The notes under the pieces were generated by a model. It did not search any database and had not been told where the DNA came from. It saw only the letters and a list, made by a program, of their open reading frames with translations. A program made the position numbers and the translations under genes. This document shows positions 36,526 through 45,663 of a DNA stretch of 45,777 nt, piece after piece (within the stretch, counting starts at the first letter, position 1; the number at the start of each line of letters is the position of its first letter). Source of the DNA: a virus; IMG/VR virus record IMGVR_UViG_3300020183_000138, positions 1 through 45,777 of that record; one strand, written 5' to 3'.

Positions 36526-37986
36526 TTATACTTCCTCGTCTCCGCACTTAATCGCCACCAGCAAATCTTCTGGCTCTATCTTGGCCAGCTCGTCGTTGAC
36601 ATCCCTGGTAGTGGACTTCGTAATACCGTACTTTGCTAGAGTTGCATAAACTGCGGTATTAGCCGACTCCACAGGAAGGCAGCATACGACATTTCTGCTC
36701 ATTCGCAACTGAACCTTTTCGGGATTATCCTTGAGGTGCTGCTCATTATGCGAAATAGGTCCCAGGATTTTCTCTAAGTTTTCCAATGAGATAAGCCCTG
36801 TGCTGTACATAAGCAGCAGAGATTGCTCAGATCGACGGCGCTGCAGATAGTCCGGATCCATCTCAAGATAGATGGTTTGCGGATTGTCATGCAGAGCGCC
36901 ATTGATTGGGATGAACTTATCAAACTTTCCAGAGGCATCAAACTTTGGCAAAACCCCCAGAGCCAAAGCCGCCTTAATCGGGAACATCTCTGGAACCAGC
37001 TTCTTAGATGCATAACGACCAGTGGGCCACTCAAAGTCATTGATCATGGAGCTGTACTGCCCCATGGCAGATGAGTGGGTCTTCAAGATCTCTGGCAGAT
37101 TCATGAAGAAGTTCTCCAGGATCTTTCTGCAAACCTCCAATGCCCGGATATGCAGGAAGATTGGCAGATTCAGCATCAGCTGATCCCGGTTGTTGCGCCC
37201 TTCTCCACGACCCATGAGCGAGGCCATTGTGTGGTGAGCCATTGCCACTGGAGATTCCTGGCAGCAGAACCAGTGGTGATCTAAGGTATACGGCCACTTG
37301 CTGTTCTTACTGGGCTTGCGCCACTTTACCACACACTCTTCGTCAGGGGCTAGCACAGTACGTATAATGCCGTGAGAAATCCTGGTGCCAATGCTGCGAT
37401 TAGTCCAATGGCTTCTCTCGTTATTATTAAAATATTTCACCAACTCGGCACAGACAGTTGCAATATTATTGCGCTTATCCGAAACCAAAGTGTGGATGTT
37501 GTAGTCATTCTGAGTCAGAATCTCCATGAAGCCTCTGTCGTCTGGGAAATCAAAATACCCAAAAGTCAGACACTTAATGACTTCCTCGGCTCGGCACTTG
37601 AAACCACGACCGTGATGGGGGTAATCGACCTCAAACACTTTGTTGTTTGCTCGCAGAGTCTTGAGCATCTTAATGCTCTGCGGGGATAGTTTGACACCTG
37701 CTTCCTTGAGAGCCTCCGGATTATTGATGATCTTGTGCTCGGTGTCTCCAAGTTCCAGATTGTTGGCAATCTTGGCCTTCAGAAAACCTACAATGCCGCC
37801 TGCTCCATTAGCCGCCGAGTTGTTGAGCCCAACGGTCACAGGATAATACAGAGTGCCGCCTAGGAAAAACGCGCTAGGACTAGTGCTCGTCAAACCAGCC
37901 GGCAGGGATATGCCGCTATTCGTGATGTTCTGCTTGAAGGTGCGAATGTCTACGAAGTTTTGTTCTAGTGTTACGTAATATTGCAT
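36526..37986 (-). CDS. Hypothetical protein, 486 aa
   Basis: No family is recognised. From ATG 37984-37986 (MQYYVTLEQNFVDIRTFKQN); an alternative ATG at 38035-38037 has AGGA almost touching it and would add a Gly/Pro-rich 17-residue extension. Mixed alpha/beta, no signal. Feature: DYPHHGRGFKCRAEEVIKCL, ALDHHWFCCQ-like His/Cys stretches (LDHHWFCCQE) and a C-terminal acidic end. Large size and position between portal and MoxR genes suggest a core function. Confidence 0.6.
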   Translation of the reverse strand: MQYYVTLEQNFVDIRTFKQNITNSGISLPAGLTSTSPSAFFLGGTLYYPVTVGLNNSAANGAGGIVGFLKAKIANNLELGDTEHKIINNPEALKEAGVKLSPQSIKMLKTLRANNKVFEVDYPHHGRGFKCRAEEVIKCLTFGYFDFPDDRGFMEILTQNDYNIHTLVSDKRNNIATVCAELVKYFNNNERSHWTNRSIGTRISHGIIRTVLAPDEECVVKWRKPSKNSKWPYTLDHHWFCCQESPVAMAHHTMASLMGRGEGRNNRDQLMLNLPIFLHIRALEVCRKILENFFMNLPEILKTHSSAMGQYSSMINDFEWPTGRYASKKLVPEMFPIKAALALGVLPKFDASGKFDKFIPINGALHDNPQTIYLEMDPDYLQRRRSEQSLLLMYSTGLISLENLEKILGPISHNEQHLKDNPEKVQLRMSRNVVCCLPVESANTAVYATLAKYGITKSTTRDVNDELAKIEPEDLLVAIKCGDEEV

Positions 37987-38046
37987 GGGGTGGGGTTGAA
38001 GGCAGGGGGTGCTAACAGCCCTCCCCCCTACCTTCATTCCTTTTTA

Positions 38047-39276
38047 TCAGGAGTTGATACGGATGGTCTTGCCGTAGGGGGGTTGGACCGAACTATTGAC
38101 TACCCAAATGACATCAAACCCGGGATCATTGCCGAATTCACCATAGCCGTCAGTGAAGTAGACGAGTACGTCCACGTCGGGCTTATTCTGCTTTAGATGA
38201 TCCATCACCGGCACAAACGAAGTACCGCCGCCACCCTTGAGTGAAGGGATTTGCTCATTTGGCTGTACCCACTTTGCACGATGGACTGTGTAATCTGCCT
38301 CCAACAGGTAGACAGGTACTTTGTACATCTTGCGAATGGCATCCATCTCCGCAATACCCTTGGCTATGTCGTCACCGGACATAGATCCAGAAGTGTCGAT
38401 GGAGAATGCGATGCTGGGTTTCTTCTTGCCAATTCGACTGGTCATGATCACGTCTTGATACAGATACCGTCGATTCGGCGGAGTGAACGTGTGCCGGTTC
38501 TTGCTCTTCATGCAGAACTTATTCCGCAGGTAGTAGGCTAGCACCTCGTTCCAGGCAATCTCTGGATTCAACAGCTTGTCGATCTGCCGCTCCATGAATG
38601 CCGGGCAGTTGCCAGCCATGCGACTGCGAGTAGCAGCCTCAAGTCCAGCGTCTGCCCATTCCTTGGCATTCTGAGGGGTATCCTCAGAAGCCGTCCGGAT
38701 ATCCTGACCAGATGGTCCGTCTCCTGGCTCAAAGTCTGCCAAGTCGTTGCCGTCCTGGATACCGCTCTCGCCTTCACCACGACCCTTTGCTTTCATCTTG
38801 GGGCTGTTCTTGATGATAAGCTCGTAGATCTCCTCAGTCGTCATCGTGTTGTGATCAATGTCAAAATTAAAACTCTGACAACTGATGTACGATGACAGGT
38901 CTAGCCGTGTGCCTTTCTGCGAGAAGTGGTCCTGCAGCATCTCGTTGATAAGCACATCGCCGGCCACGTTCCACAGGTAGGCTTGACGCCCACCCACTCG
39001 GCTGTGGTGATCCAACAGCATATGCATGACCTCATGGGCCAGCACAAAATGCACCATGTTGTCGGACAGCGAGGTGAAGAACTCCCGGTTGAAGAAGATG
39101 TTGCCGTTGCGGTCAACGCAAGCGGTAAGCACTCTCTTGTCTTCGGTCAGCTTGACGTTGCACTTCTCGATCAGAAATGCCCAGAAAGGAAAGTCCTGGA
39201 ACATCCTGAACATGGATTTGTCCAGTCGCTTCTTGGCAACCTGGATAAGCGTTGGGTCAATTTCGGTCGACATCAT
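38047..39276 (-). CDS. VWA/zincin-like protein, partner of MoxR ATPase
   Basis: 409 aa. N-terminal half has a zinc-peptidase-like helix HEVMHMLLDHH (81-91) as in the DUF2201 (VWA-like metallopeptidase) family. C-terminal half is a von Willebrand A domain with MIDAS motif DTSGS (294-298), the GGGGTSF loop (about 348-354) and FTDG (374-377). In cellular genomes such proteins pair with MoxR ATPases in chaperone-like or cofactor-insertion roles. It overlaps the ATPase gene by 4 nt. Confidence 0.85.
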   Translation of the reverse strand: MMSTEIDPTLIQVAKKRLDKSMFRMFQDFPFWAFLIEKCNVKLTEDKRVLTACVDRNGNIFFNREFFTSLSDNMVHFVLAHEVMHMLLDHHSRVGGRQAYLWNVAGDVLINEMLQDHFSQKGTRLDLSSYISCQSFNFDIDHNTMTTEEIYELIIKNSPKMKAKGRGEGESGIQDGNDLADFEPGDGPSGQDIRTASEDTPQNAKEWADAGLEAATRSRMAGNCPAFMERQIDKLLNPEIAWNEVLAYYLRNKFCMKSKNRHTFTPPNRRYLYQDVIMTSRIGKKKPSIAFSIDTSGSMSGDDIAKGIAEMDAIRKMYKVPVYLLEADYTVHRAKWVQPNEQIPSLKGGGGTSFVPVMDHLKQNKPDVDVLVYFTDGYGEFGNDPGFDVIWVVNSSVQPPYGKTIRINS

Positions 39277-40298
39277 TCCACCTCGAATGGCACCAGGAGG
39301 CTGCGGTGCTTGGAAAGCCAGTTCTTTGCATTTTGAGACTTCATAACAGCCAGCATAAACTTCTCATTCCTCTGCTGCAGCAGACCGCCGAAGTATAGGC
39401 TGCTGATCTCAGGACGAATACCCATCATTACATTTGCGCCCTTATCAATCATGTTGATATTGCGCAGAGCTCGGTACAGAATGTTGCTGACGACCGCATA
39501 GGTCACAGACAGCTTGTTGGGGCCATCCTGATACGTAGCCTTGCCCTCCAGCAGATCGTCAATGTTCGGCATCACCTTGATCTCGTTGCAGTACTGGATG
39601 AACCAGTTGGCTGCACCCTTGCCGATGGCGCCCTCAATGGCTTCACGCTCAGTGATATTGCTCTTGAGGAGGCGAGAAACCATGGTCCAGCCGCGAGGAG
39701 TCGGGAAGTTGCCATACTCGTCCTGCGGATCGGAGTACAGGTGCTGGCCGCTGGTGCTGCTCATGAAGCCAAGCACGTTCTCGTGGATGTAGTTGTTCAT
39801 CGCCCAGTTGCGCCACTGGTTGAAGTCTGGCTGCATCTCCAGGATCACAAAGCGATTGCGGAGAGGAGCAGAGAGCGGATTGACGTGGGCTTTGTGCGAC
39901 GACTTGTTGCCGCAGGCCACGATCCACCAGCCGTCACCAAGCTTATGCGGACCACAGCGGCGATCCAGGATGAACTGCAGAGCAGCATTCTGAACGCTAG
40001 GGTCGGCAGTATTCAGCTCGTCAAAGAGGATGATGCCCTTGCCACTGGTCGGCAGGAAGTCGGGCTTTGCCCACTCCACGCTGAACTCGGTGCCGTCACC
40101 CTTGCGGTTGACGACCGGCATGCCGCGCATGTCCACCGGCTCCAACATGGAAAGACGAACGTCCTTGACCTCGTCACCGTCAGCTGCAGCCTTGCAGATC
40201 TCGGACTTACCGATACCGGGGCCGCCAAAGATGAGGAGAGGAACGTTAGCGCTGCGATACTGCTTGAGCTTGTCGACGTAGTTGATTGATGCTGCCAT
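39273..40298 (-). CDS. MoxR-family AAA+ ATPase
   Basis: 341 aa. Walker A GGPGIGKS (25-32), Walker B IILFDELN (89-96), a sensor-1-like WWIVACGN and an arginine finger region (SAPLRNRF). The order and 'FDELNxADPxVQNAxLQxI' are typical MoxR. Probably acts with the VWA protein encoded next to it to remodel a substrate, perhaps during capsid assembly or host takeover. AGGA about 11 nt before the ATG. Confidence 0.9.
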   Translation of the reverse strand: MAASINYVDKLKQYRSANVPLLIFGGPGIGKSEICKAAADGDEVKDVRLSMLEPVDMRGMPVVNRKGDGTEFSVEWAKPDFLPTSGKGIILFDELNTADPSVQNAALQFILDRRCGPHKLGDGWWIVACGNKSSHKAHVNPLSAPLRNRFVILEMQPDFNQWRNWAMNNYIHENVLGFMSSTSGQHLYSDPQDEYGNFPTPRGWTMVSRLLKSNITEREAIEGAIGKGAANWFIQYCNEIKVMPNIDDLLEGKATYQDGPNKLSVTYAVVSNILYRALRNINMIDKGANVMMGIRPEISSLYFGGLLQQRNEKFMLAVMKSQNAKNWLSKHRSLLVPFEVE

Positions 40299-40318
40299 TT
40301 GTTTTTAATCCTGTTTTC

Positions 40319-40576
40319 TTATGCGTGATAAACGAATTCGTTAGCAGAGACCCACTCTACGGTAGGAACGATAGAGCCTTCGATTAACAGAAAGTAGTGC
40401 GTAGCCAAGTCGTCTTTTTTGACCTTGTTCTGATACTCCGATACCTGAACCTGCGCCATCTCCCGAGACTCAACCGGAATGGCCTCAATAGAAGATTCTG
40501 TCTCCCAGTGATATGGAATCTTTAGCAGTATGAGTCCTGCCTTTTTAGCTGTTTTCTGATTCGGTGCCGTCGTCAT
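40319..40576 (-). CDS. Hypothetical protein, 85 aa
   Basis: No family is recognised. Basic N-terminus, then a strand-rich part (AGLILLKIPYHW, HYFLLIEGSIVPTVEWVS). Overlaps the end of the gene at 40545 by 32 nt in another frame. Confidence 0.6.
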   Translation of the reverse strand: MTTAPNQKTAKKAGLILLKIPYHWETESSIEAIPVESREMAQVQVSEYQNKVKKDDLATHYFLLIEGSIVPTVEWVSANEFVYHA

Positions 40577-40988
40577 CAGATGCTCCAGTGTCCTTAATAA
40601 TTGAAATTAGGTTGTCGCAAGTGTCAAGAAAGTAAGAGCACTCCTTCGTGTAATTCAAGGTCGTGATTGGAGTCTTGGGATTCGACGTGAATACCCCCGC
40701 GATGTTGATAAGTGTCTGCTCGTCCTTCTCCAGGCCTTCCCAGGTCTTGTACTGAGAGCCGCTGGATACGAAGGACTCCTTGACAAAGACCGCCTGAAAC
40801 ATGCCCATGCCGAAGAAGTCGACGATTCGATTAGCATGCTCAATGGTGATGTTTCGACCGTCACTACCCTGGATGATCTGATCGTAGGTGCAAACGTCCA
40901 GTCCAGTGATCTTGCGAATCTGATCGGCGGGTAGTACTTGAGCTCTGTCCAAGGCTCTGATTACGTGAGCAATGTAGTCTGAAAGCAT
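40545..40988 (-). CDS. Hypothetical protein, 147 aa
   Basis: The N-terminal 60 residues (VIRALDRAQVLPADQIRKIT ... ITIEHANRIVDFFGM) look like a helix-turn-helix or death-like helical bundle, but no family is recognised. C-terminal tail is acidic (DDDGTESENS). ATG with AAAGGA upstream. A regulatory DNA-binding role is possible. Confidence 0.58.
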   Translation of the reverse strand: MLSDYIAHVIRALDRAQVLPADQIRKITGLDVCTYDQIIQGSDGRNITIEHANRIVDFFGMGMFQAVFVKESFVSSGSQYKTWEGLEKDEQTLINIAGVFTSNPKTPITTLNYTKECSYFLDTCDNLISIIKDTGASDDDGTESENS

Positions 40989-41033
40989 GTTATCCTTTAA
41001 TTGCTAAATGCAAGGCAGTGCCTGCGATTGGGA

Positions 41034-41081
41034 AACAAAACCTGCCCCGGCACCACATGTAATCAGCATGTGGTGCCGGGG
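41034..41081 (-). terminator. Very strong intrinsic terminator
   Basis: Minus-strand CCCCGGCACCACATG/CATGTGGTGCCGGGG, 15 perfect pairs with a 7-nt loop, then CAGGTTTTGTTT. Ends the gene at 41107. Confidence 0.88.
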
Positions 41082-41106
41082 AGGTAGGGGGTGTCAGGAG
41101 TGTGGA

Positions 41107-42171
41107 TTAGGATTCGCTGGGCTCCAGCTCTGCAGCAGAGGGCTTCACCTCCACCACTGCTGGGGCCTTCTGCTTCGGAGTCTCGGCAGAACGCGTCTGC
41201 TGCCGAAGCTCCTCAATGTTTGGAATCTCAAAACCCAATTGCCGAGCAGCGATGTAGCTCTTGTGCTGCGTCTGGAACGTGTCCATGCGCCGGCCCATGA
41301 GGAAACAGTCTTTGTGCTGCGGCACTTCGTACTCATCCTGGTCCATGACAAACCAGGGAACACAGTCCTTGAACTCCTTGATCTGTGCCGGACTCAGCAG
41401 CAGAGGCAGATTCCTCTGATTGACTCCGAGCATCTCGATCGGTTGATCGATAACGTCGGAAACAATCTTGATCAACATGCCAAGCATGCCCGGCTTCTTG
41501 CCGAAGTCGGACATCATGGTTTGTGGATCACACCCAGCATTCAAATACATTTGCCAGGGAGTGACCGCATAGCTTTGCACCAACTCCTTAGTGCGCAGGT
41601 ATGCTGGACTCATCAGGCCGCCCATTCCCGAACAGATGAAACTCAGGAATTGCTCGACCATGTTTGAGGCCACGTCGATCTTGCCGCACGTCCTCGGCAC
41701 CATCAGGATTGGCTCATTCACCAAAACCCTAGGATGCCCAAAAGCCTCATTGATTAGGTGAGACTTGTAAGCCAGGCAGGCAAGTGCCGGGAGTCCCGAC
41801 ACCACCATTCTGGCACGCTGAGCCGCTTCTTCGTTGCTGGTTTTAGCCAGCTCCTCCAGCTCGACCTGCTCTCCGTCGAAGAGCCATTTGGGTGTATCCA
41901 ATTTTCCCAAATTAACGGAGAATGCCACGCTAGTGGAGAAGTTCAGATGCCTACCTTCACCCTCAGTCCAGTGATGGAAGAGGCAGTAGGCTTCTGAGAT
42001 ACCGTTGGGCATGCGCATGATTAGCGCACATACCGTGGTATCAGCGGATCCAACGAACAGGGCGTTTCGATGCCGGAACCTCTCGGCATATGAAAGACCC
42101 CATTCATTGACATAACCGTATGCCTTTGTGACAGACAACGGCTTGACGACTGCTTCCTTGCAGTGTCTCAT
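41107..42171 (-). CDS. Hypothetical protein, 354 aa
   Basis: No family is recognised. The first half has strand-like stretches (NALFVGSADTTVCALIMRMP, EAYCLFHHWTEGEGRHLNFS); the second half is helical, and the last 40 residues are Ala/Pro/Glu-rich. No catalytic motif is clear. GGGG about 8 nt before the ATG; terminators on both sides make this a single-gene unit. Confidence 0.62.
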   Translation of the reverse strand: MRHCKEAVVKPLSVTKAYGYVNEWGLSYAERFRHRNALFVGSADTTVCALIMRMPNGISEAYCLFHHWTEGEGRHLNFSTSVAFSVNLGKLDTPKWLFDGEQVELEELAKTSNEEAAQRARMVVSGLPALACLAYKSHLINEAFGHPRVLVNEPILMVPRTCGKIDVASNMVEQFLSFICSGMGGLMSPAYLRTKELVQSYAVTPWQMYLNAGCDPQTMMSDFGKKPGMLGMLIKIVSDVIDQPIEMLGVNQRNLPLLLSPAQIKEFKDCVPWFVMDQDEYEVPQHKDCFLMGRRMDTFQTQHKSYIAARQLGFEIPNIEELRQQTRSAETPKQKAPAVVEVKPSAAELEPSES

Positions 42172-42189
42172 TCGTACACCCCTTTAAGT

Positions 42190-42215
42190 AAAAACCGCCG
42201 ACTGCAGATCGGCGG
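42190..42215 (-). terminator. Intrinsic terminator
   Basis: Minus-strand CCGCCGA/TCGGCGG (7 perfect pairs, 7-nt loop) then TTTTTACTT. Ends the gene run 45.6-42.3 kb. Confidence 0.85.
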
Positions 42216-42290
42216 AGGTTCCATGGCTCTAGTACACCATGACCGGTTCATGGCGAAACATGGCCAAGTTATTTTAACTCATTTAGGTGG

Positions 42291-42551
42291 CTATTTGAGC
42301 GCAGGTAAATCCACGTCAAGCTTGCGTCTTTCGCCCAGATCCTCAAGTACAAGCTTGCCTGTATCAGTTACCTTGAGGCGGTATCTGTACAGCCATTTGC
42401 CTGTATTACTGGTGGAGGTGAGGACGCACACCATGGCGTTCTTGGACTTACCGTAGAACGATGGCTCGACAACCATGGCAATGCCTTTGTTGTCCTTTGG
42501 AAAGGATGCCTCGGCTTCCATAGGGTCTGTTTCGTGGAAGTTAATCTTCAA
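42291..42551 (-). CDS. Hypothetical protein, 86 aa
   Basis: Starts at TTG 42549-42551 (MKINFHETDPMEAEASF), overlapping the stop of the gene at 42548, so it is coupled. Strand-rich; no family recognised. Confidence 0.55.
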   Translation of the reverse strand: MKINFHETDPMEAEASFPKDNKGIAMVVEPSFYGKSKNAMVCVLTSTSNTGKWLYRYRLKVTDTGKLVLEDLGERRKLDVDLPALK

Positions 42552-43195
42552 AGCACTTCTCTCAATTTCTTAAATAGGGCTGCTGCTTCTCCTGCTCCTG
42601 GTCCATTCCGGTTGACGTATATGCAATTGAACGGGGGGCCGTTCTTGGTGTTGAGATATAGCTTACCGGATAGATTAGACGGCATGAAAAAGGTGATGGG
42701 TACAAATTCCTTTATACCCACCACCTGCAGTGTTTGCAGCTTTACTGGATCTCGGACCTCGACATCTTCGGCCTCGCAGCTATATAGAACTTTTTCGCCT
42801 GCAGCGTTTTGGGCAAGCCATTTAGCATTGCTCAACCAGTTCTTAAAGTGAGGCCAATCCTCTTTTGGCATTCCGTGCAAGTATCTGCTCCAGCCGGCTT
42901 CAGGCGCGGCAAACCCTGCAGGGGCAGCAACGTCTTCAACAAGTAGAGGACCAGGCAATACAAAGTGCATGATCTTTAACTGCTTGTTGAACTCCTTGGC
43001 GTATAGCTCAAAGAGGCTGACCGGAATGCGCAGATACATGTGCAGAGTGTTGACGAAGAACAGGCTGTAGTCCTTGGTCCAACTCTGTAGTTCATCCTGG
43101 GGCGCAACCGCATCCTCCTGGACCAATTCGGTACTCAAGGGGGAGGATGCGGCCTTTGCCGGAGTGAATACTCTGTTGGTAGGATCTACAGACAT
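42548..43195 (-). CDS. Hypothetical protein, 215 aa
   Basis: No family is recognised. Low-complexity start, then a mixed alpha/beta body (LFFVNTLHMYLRIPVSLFEL ... FVPITFFMPSNLSGKLYLNT). It follows the gene at 43201 by 5 nt. Confidence 0.62.
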   Translation of the reverse strand: MSVDPTNRVFTPAKAASSPLSTELVQEDAVAPQDELQSWTKDYSLFFVNTLHMYLRIPVSLFELYAKEFNKQLKIMHFVLPGPLLVEDVAAPAGFAAPEAGWSRYLHGMPKEDWPHFKNWLSNAKWLAQNAAGEKVLYSCEAEDVEVRDPVKLQTLQVVGIKEFVPITFFMPSNLSGKLYLNTKNGPPFNCIYVNRNGPGAGEAAALFKKLREVL

Positions 43196-43200
43196 GCTCT

Positions 43201-43527
43201 TTACTCCGCGGCTTTGATTACACTAAGAGACGGAGCGTCATCGGTCTTTGCCGGCTCAGGGGTCTTTTCGGCTTCTTGCTGGGCTCGCATGAGCATCAGC
43301 TGCAGATTATTGTGAATCACTCGTAGTGATCCAAGAGTGTCCGCTGCATCTTGGCCGTTGAGCATAAAGCTCTGGGTGGTGTCATGCATGACGCCCAGTT
43401 GAGTGCGCACCTTGGTGGTGACCTTTACTTCCAGCAGTTCGCCTTCGCCCTCTGGATTAGGGATACGGGTAAAGCAGGTGCTTTCATTCAGTAGTGATAC
43501 TTGCTTGTTATTCGCAGTTTCTGCCAT
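43201..43527 (-). CDS. Hypothetical protein, 108 aa
   Basis: No family is recognised. Strand-rich N-terminal half (GELLEVKVTTKVRTQLGVMH), helical middle and a Pro/Glu-rich tail. Overlaps the resolvase gene by 20 nt. Confidence 0.6.
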   Translation of the reverse strand: MAETANNKQVSLLNESTCFTRIPNPEGEGELLEVKVTTKVRTQLGVMHDTTQSFMLNGQDAADTLGSLRVIHNNLQLMLMRAQQEAEKTPEPAKTDDAPSLSVIKAAE

Positions 43528-44098
43528 TCTTCAGTTCCTTGTAAGCATTGGTTGTTCTAGCTGCCATATACACTGACAGCGCATCGTACACGTGCTCGTT
43601 CTTTCCTTCCAGTACTTGTCCTCGTTTTCCCTTTACCCATCCGTTAAAGTTTGGAAATAATGTCTTTACGGAAGTCTTGACGTCTCCTTTGGAAGCCGAC
43701 GTGCTGCCGGTAGCTGCACGCTTGGCCTCAAATGGAGTCACCAGGGTAACAGGAATCTTAAAGCCGTCCACAACAGCGCAAGCCGCGCCTCTGGCAATAG
43801 CCATGCTTTTGGCTGCCTGAGCGCTCTTTGATCCGCCTGTTGGGCACTCTATGAATATATGACACGGTAGATGCTCCATGAGAACCTTCTCTAGGGATCG
43901 CACCAATTCCGTGGTTCTGCGCCACTCATCATCTGACACTCGCATCTTGGCTCTTTTTAGTTCTGCCTTATCCGTCTTTTCCGTGTGGATGGTGTCCACA
44001 TGGAGCAGCTCGTCCTTGGCAGGACTAATAGAAAGAACCGCTACGCCAGTATTGGCGAGGGCTAGATCGAGGCAGACGATGAGAGGTGAGTTATTCAT
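43508..44098 (-). CDS. RuvC-like Holliday-junction resolvase
   Basis: 196 aa, RNase H fold. The acidic motifs are in order: VCLDLALANTGVAVL (Asp 11), IFIECPTGGSKS (Glu 84) and NEHVYDALSVYMA (His 169, Asp 172). This is the phage/poxvirus RuvC layout. The enzyme would resolve branched DNA before or during packaging. It sits in a set of co-translated genes. ATG overlaps the next gene's stop. Confidence 0.82.
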   Translation of the reverse strand: MNNSPLIVCLDLALANTGVAVLSISPAKDELLHVDTIHTEKTDKAELKRAKMRVSDDEWRRTTELVRSLEKVLMEHLPCHIFIECPTGGSKSAQAAKSMAIARGAACAVVDGFKIPVTLVTPFEAKRAATGSTSASKGDVKTSVKTLFPNFNGWVKGKRGQVLEGKNEHVYDALSVYMAARTTNAYKELKNGRNCE

Positions 44099-44565
44099 CC
44101 TTCGTCATCATCGCCAGAACCGTCACCGTTGTCAACTTCGAAGTCGTTTGATTCCGGCATCTTTTGGTTGTTCAGTTTCCACTTAGATGGATCTGACAAA
44201 TTCATGTAGATGTTCTTGAAGATGTTGTCTCCATTCATACCGTCGATAGAATCAAAGGCCACAAATGGAAAGGAGTTTACATCAGAGCCCTGGATCTTTG
44301 TTACCGAGACTCCTGGGCTCTCCGGCGAACCTTTGCCTGGAAAAAGCGGCTTGGGCGGAGCGATCTGCATGACAATTTCCATCAAAGACGAAGGATCGAC
44401 TTTGACGTCAAACACCATGATCGGTTTGATAGTAAGCCAGATAGGGTTATCTGTAATCGGAATGCCCGAGTACACCACCTGGTCCCCAAGCACTTGCTTC
44501 TCTACGATGTAGCCTAGAGCCTTTTGCTCATTAACAGCAAACTTACCGATAAGGTTGTCGCTCAT
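44095..44565 (-). CDS. Hypothetical protein, acidic tail, 156 aa
   Basis: No family is recognised. Strand-rich (YIVEKQVLGDQVVYSGIPIT, IKPIMVFDVKVDP) with an Asp/Gly-rich C-terminus (NGDGSGDDDEG), a feature of single-stranded-DNA-binding proteins, though no other SSB evidence is seen. 4-nt overlaps at both ends. Confidence 0.58.
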   Translation of the reverse strand: MSDNLIGKFAVNEQKALGYIVEKQVLGDQVVYSGIPITDNPIWLTIKPIMVFDVKVDPSSLMEIVMQIAPPKPLFPGKGSPESPGVSVTKIQGSDVNSFPFVAFDSIDGMNGDNIFKNIYMNLSDPSKWKLNNQKMPESNDFEVDNGDGSGDDDEG

Positions 44566-45068
44566 TCTAATCCTCGGTTAAAGCTCTTCAGTACGTTTTC
44601 TGCGGCATTGTTGACCGGAGAATCCATGTACTGCTTGAAGTCGTTGACTCGGGCTACGGCAGCCTGATGCCACATACGAACAATGATGTCGCCTAGGTTC
44701 TTCAGAACCCAGGTGCGAGCCTGCCAGGACAGCTTGGTAAAGCCCGAGGCAAGGTACGCTTCTTCAGGAGTAGCGTGGCTGATACCTCCACGAGAGAGGA
44801 TGTAGCGCATGGCCAGGACAGCCTTCTCCATCTCCTCTTCGGAGATCTGCAGGGTCTGGGTAGAGGTGTAGGTATCTACATGCTGAATCAGATTGCACAT
44901 ACCGACAAACGCACCGGGCACGCAGTTGATTATGTCGTGCTGAGGTACGTAGCTTTCATTAGCCGACATGACGCCACGAGGACTAACCGACAACATATGG
45001 TTCGTGTTGAACGGCAGGGCCATGTTGACCGGGATGTCTAGGCTTCTTCGGAAATCTTCTTCTGACAT
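44562..45068 (-). CDS. Hypothetical protein, 168 aa
   Basis: No family is recognised. Soluble, mostly helical C-terminal half (EEEMEKAVLAMRYILSRGG ... WVLKNLGDIIVRMWHQAAVA). Followed closely by the gene at 44095 (ATGA-type overlap). Confidence 0.6.
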   Translation of the reverse strand: MSEEDFRRSLDIPVNMALPFNTNHMLSVSPRGVMSANESYVPQHDIINCVPGAFVGMCNLIQHVDTYTSTQTLQISEEEMEKAVLAMRYILSRGGISHATPEEAYLASGFTKLSWQARTWVLKNLGDIIVRMWHQAAVARVNDFKQYMDSPVNNAAENVLKSFNRGLE

Positions 45069-45117
45069 ATGTTCTTTCTTTTTTAAGATTAACTCTATTC
45101 GATTGTGATTTTCCTGT

Positions 45118-45615
45118 TCACTTTACCTCCACCCCATCCACATAGACGGGAAAATCCATGCAATCACGGTTCGACTTGATTTTTTTGTTCTTGATGCGAT
45201 CAACTCCATCGGAGAACTTCCGCATCGCAGACAATGAATCCATGTGAACCGAAAGGCTCACATAGTTGTCACCTTGCATTCCCTGCTCGGTGTAATCGAT
45301 CTTGCCAGCCATCCAAGCCAAGGATGGGAACTGCTTTGCAAACTGCTTTCTAAAATCCTTGATCCACAGGCTGTCGGTGTAGATCAGCCCGTGCTTGTCG
45401 GTATCCCAAGACCGCTTGGGGAAGTACACTTTGATGTGAACAGACAGAAATATAGTGCATCGATACAGACACGCATCGATTTCCCCAACTTCCATTTCGA
45501 TCTTGGTGGTCGCCACGGCGCGAGTGGCAGGTGACCAAAGCCCGTCCCCCTTGGTTTCACAGATCATGGGGGTCTTGAGGGGCATGGTGATTGTGCAGTT
45601 ATCATCTAATGGCAT
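45118..45615 (-). CDS. Hypothetical protein, 165 aa, tandem paralogue
   Basis: No family is recognised. MPLDDNCTITMPLKTPMICE ... KFSDGVDRIKNKKIKSNRDC and ends FPVYVDGVEVK. Strand-rich. AAAGGAGAA before the ATG. The partial gene at 45664 is a paralogue with near-identical ending. Confidence 0.65.
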   Translation of the reverse strand: MPLDDNCTITMPLKTPMICETKGDGLWSPATRAVATTKIEMEVGEIDACLYRCTIFLSVHIKVYFPKRSWDTDKHGLIYTDSLWIKDFRKQFAKQFPSLAWMAGKIDYTEQGMQGDNYVSLSVHMDSLSAMRKFSDGVDRIKNKKIKSNRDCMDFPVYVDGVEVK

Positions 45616-45663
45616 TTTGATTCTCCTTTTGGTTTGGTTTAGTAGTGGGGTCAGTCCGCAAGT

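Noticed and set aside
35848-37986. The two unknown genes as the missing beta' C-terminal half
   Set aside because: No trigger-loop or bridge-helix motif is visible, and length and composition do not fit.
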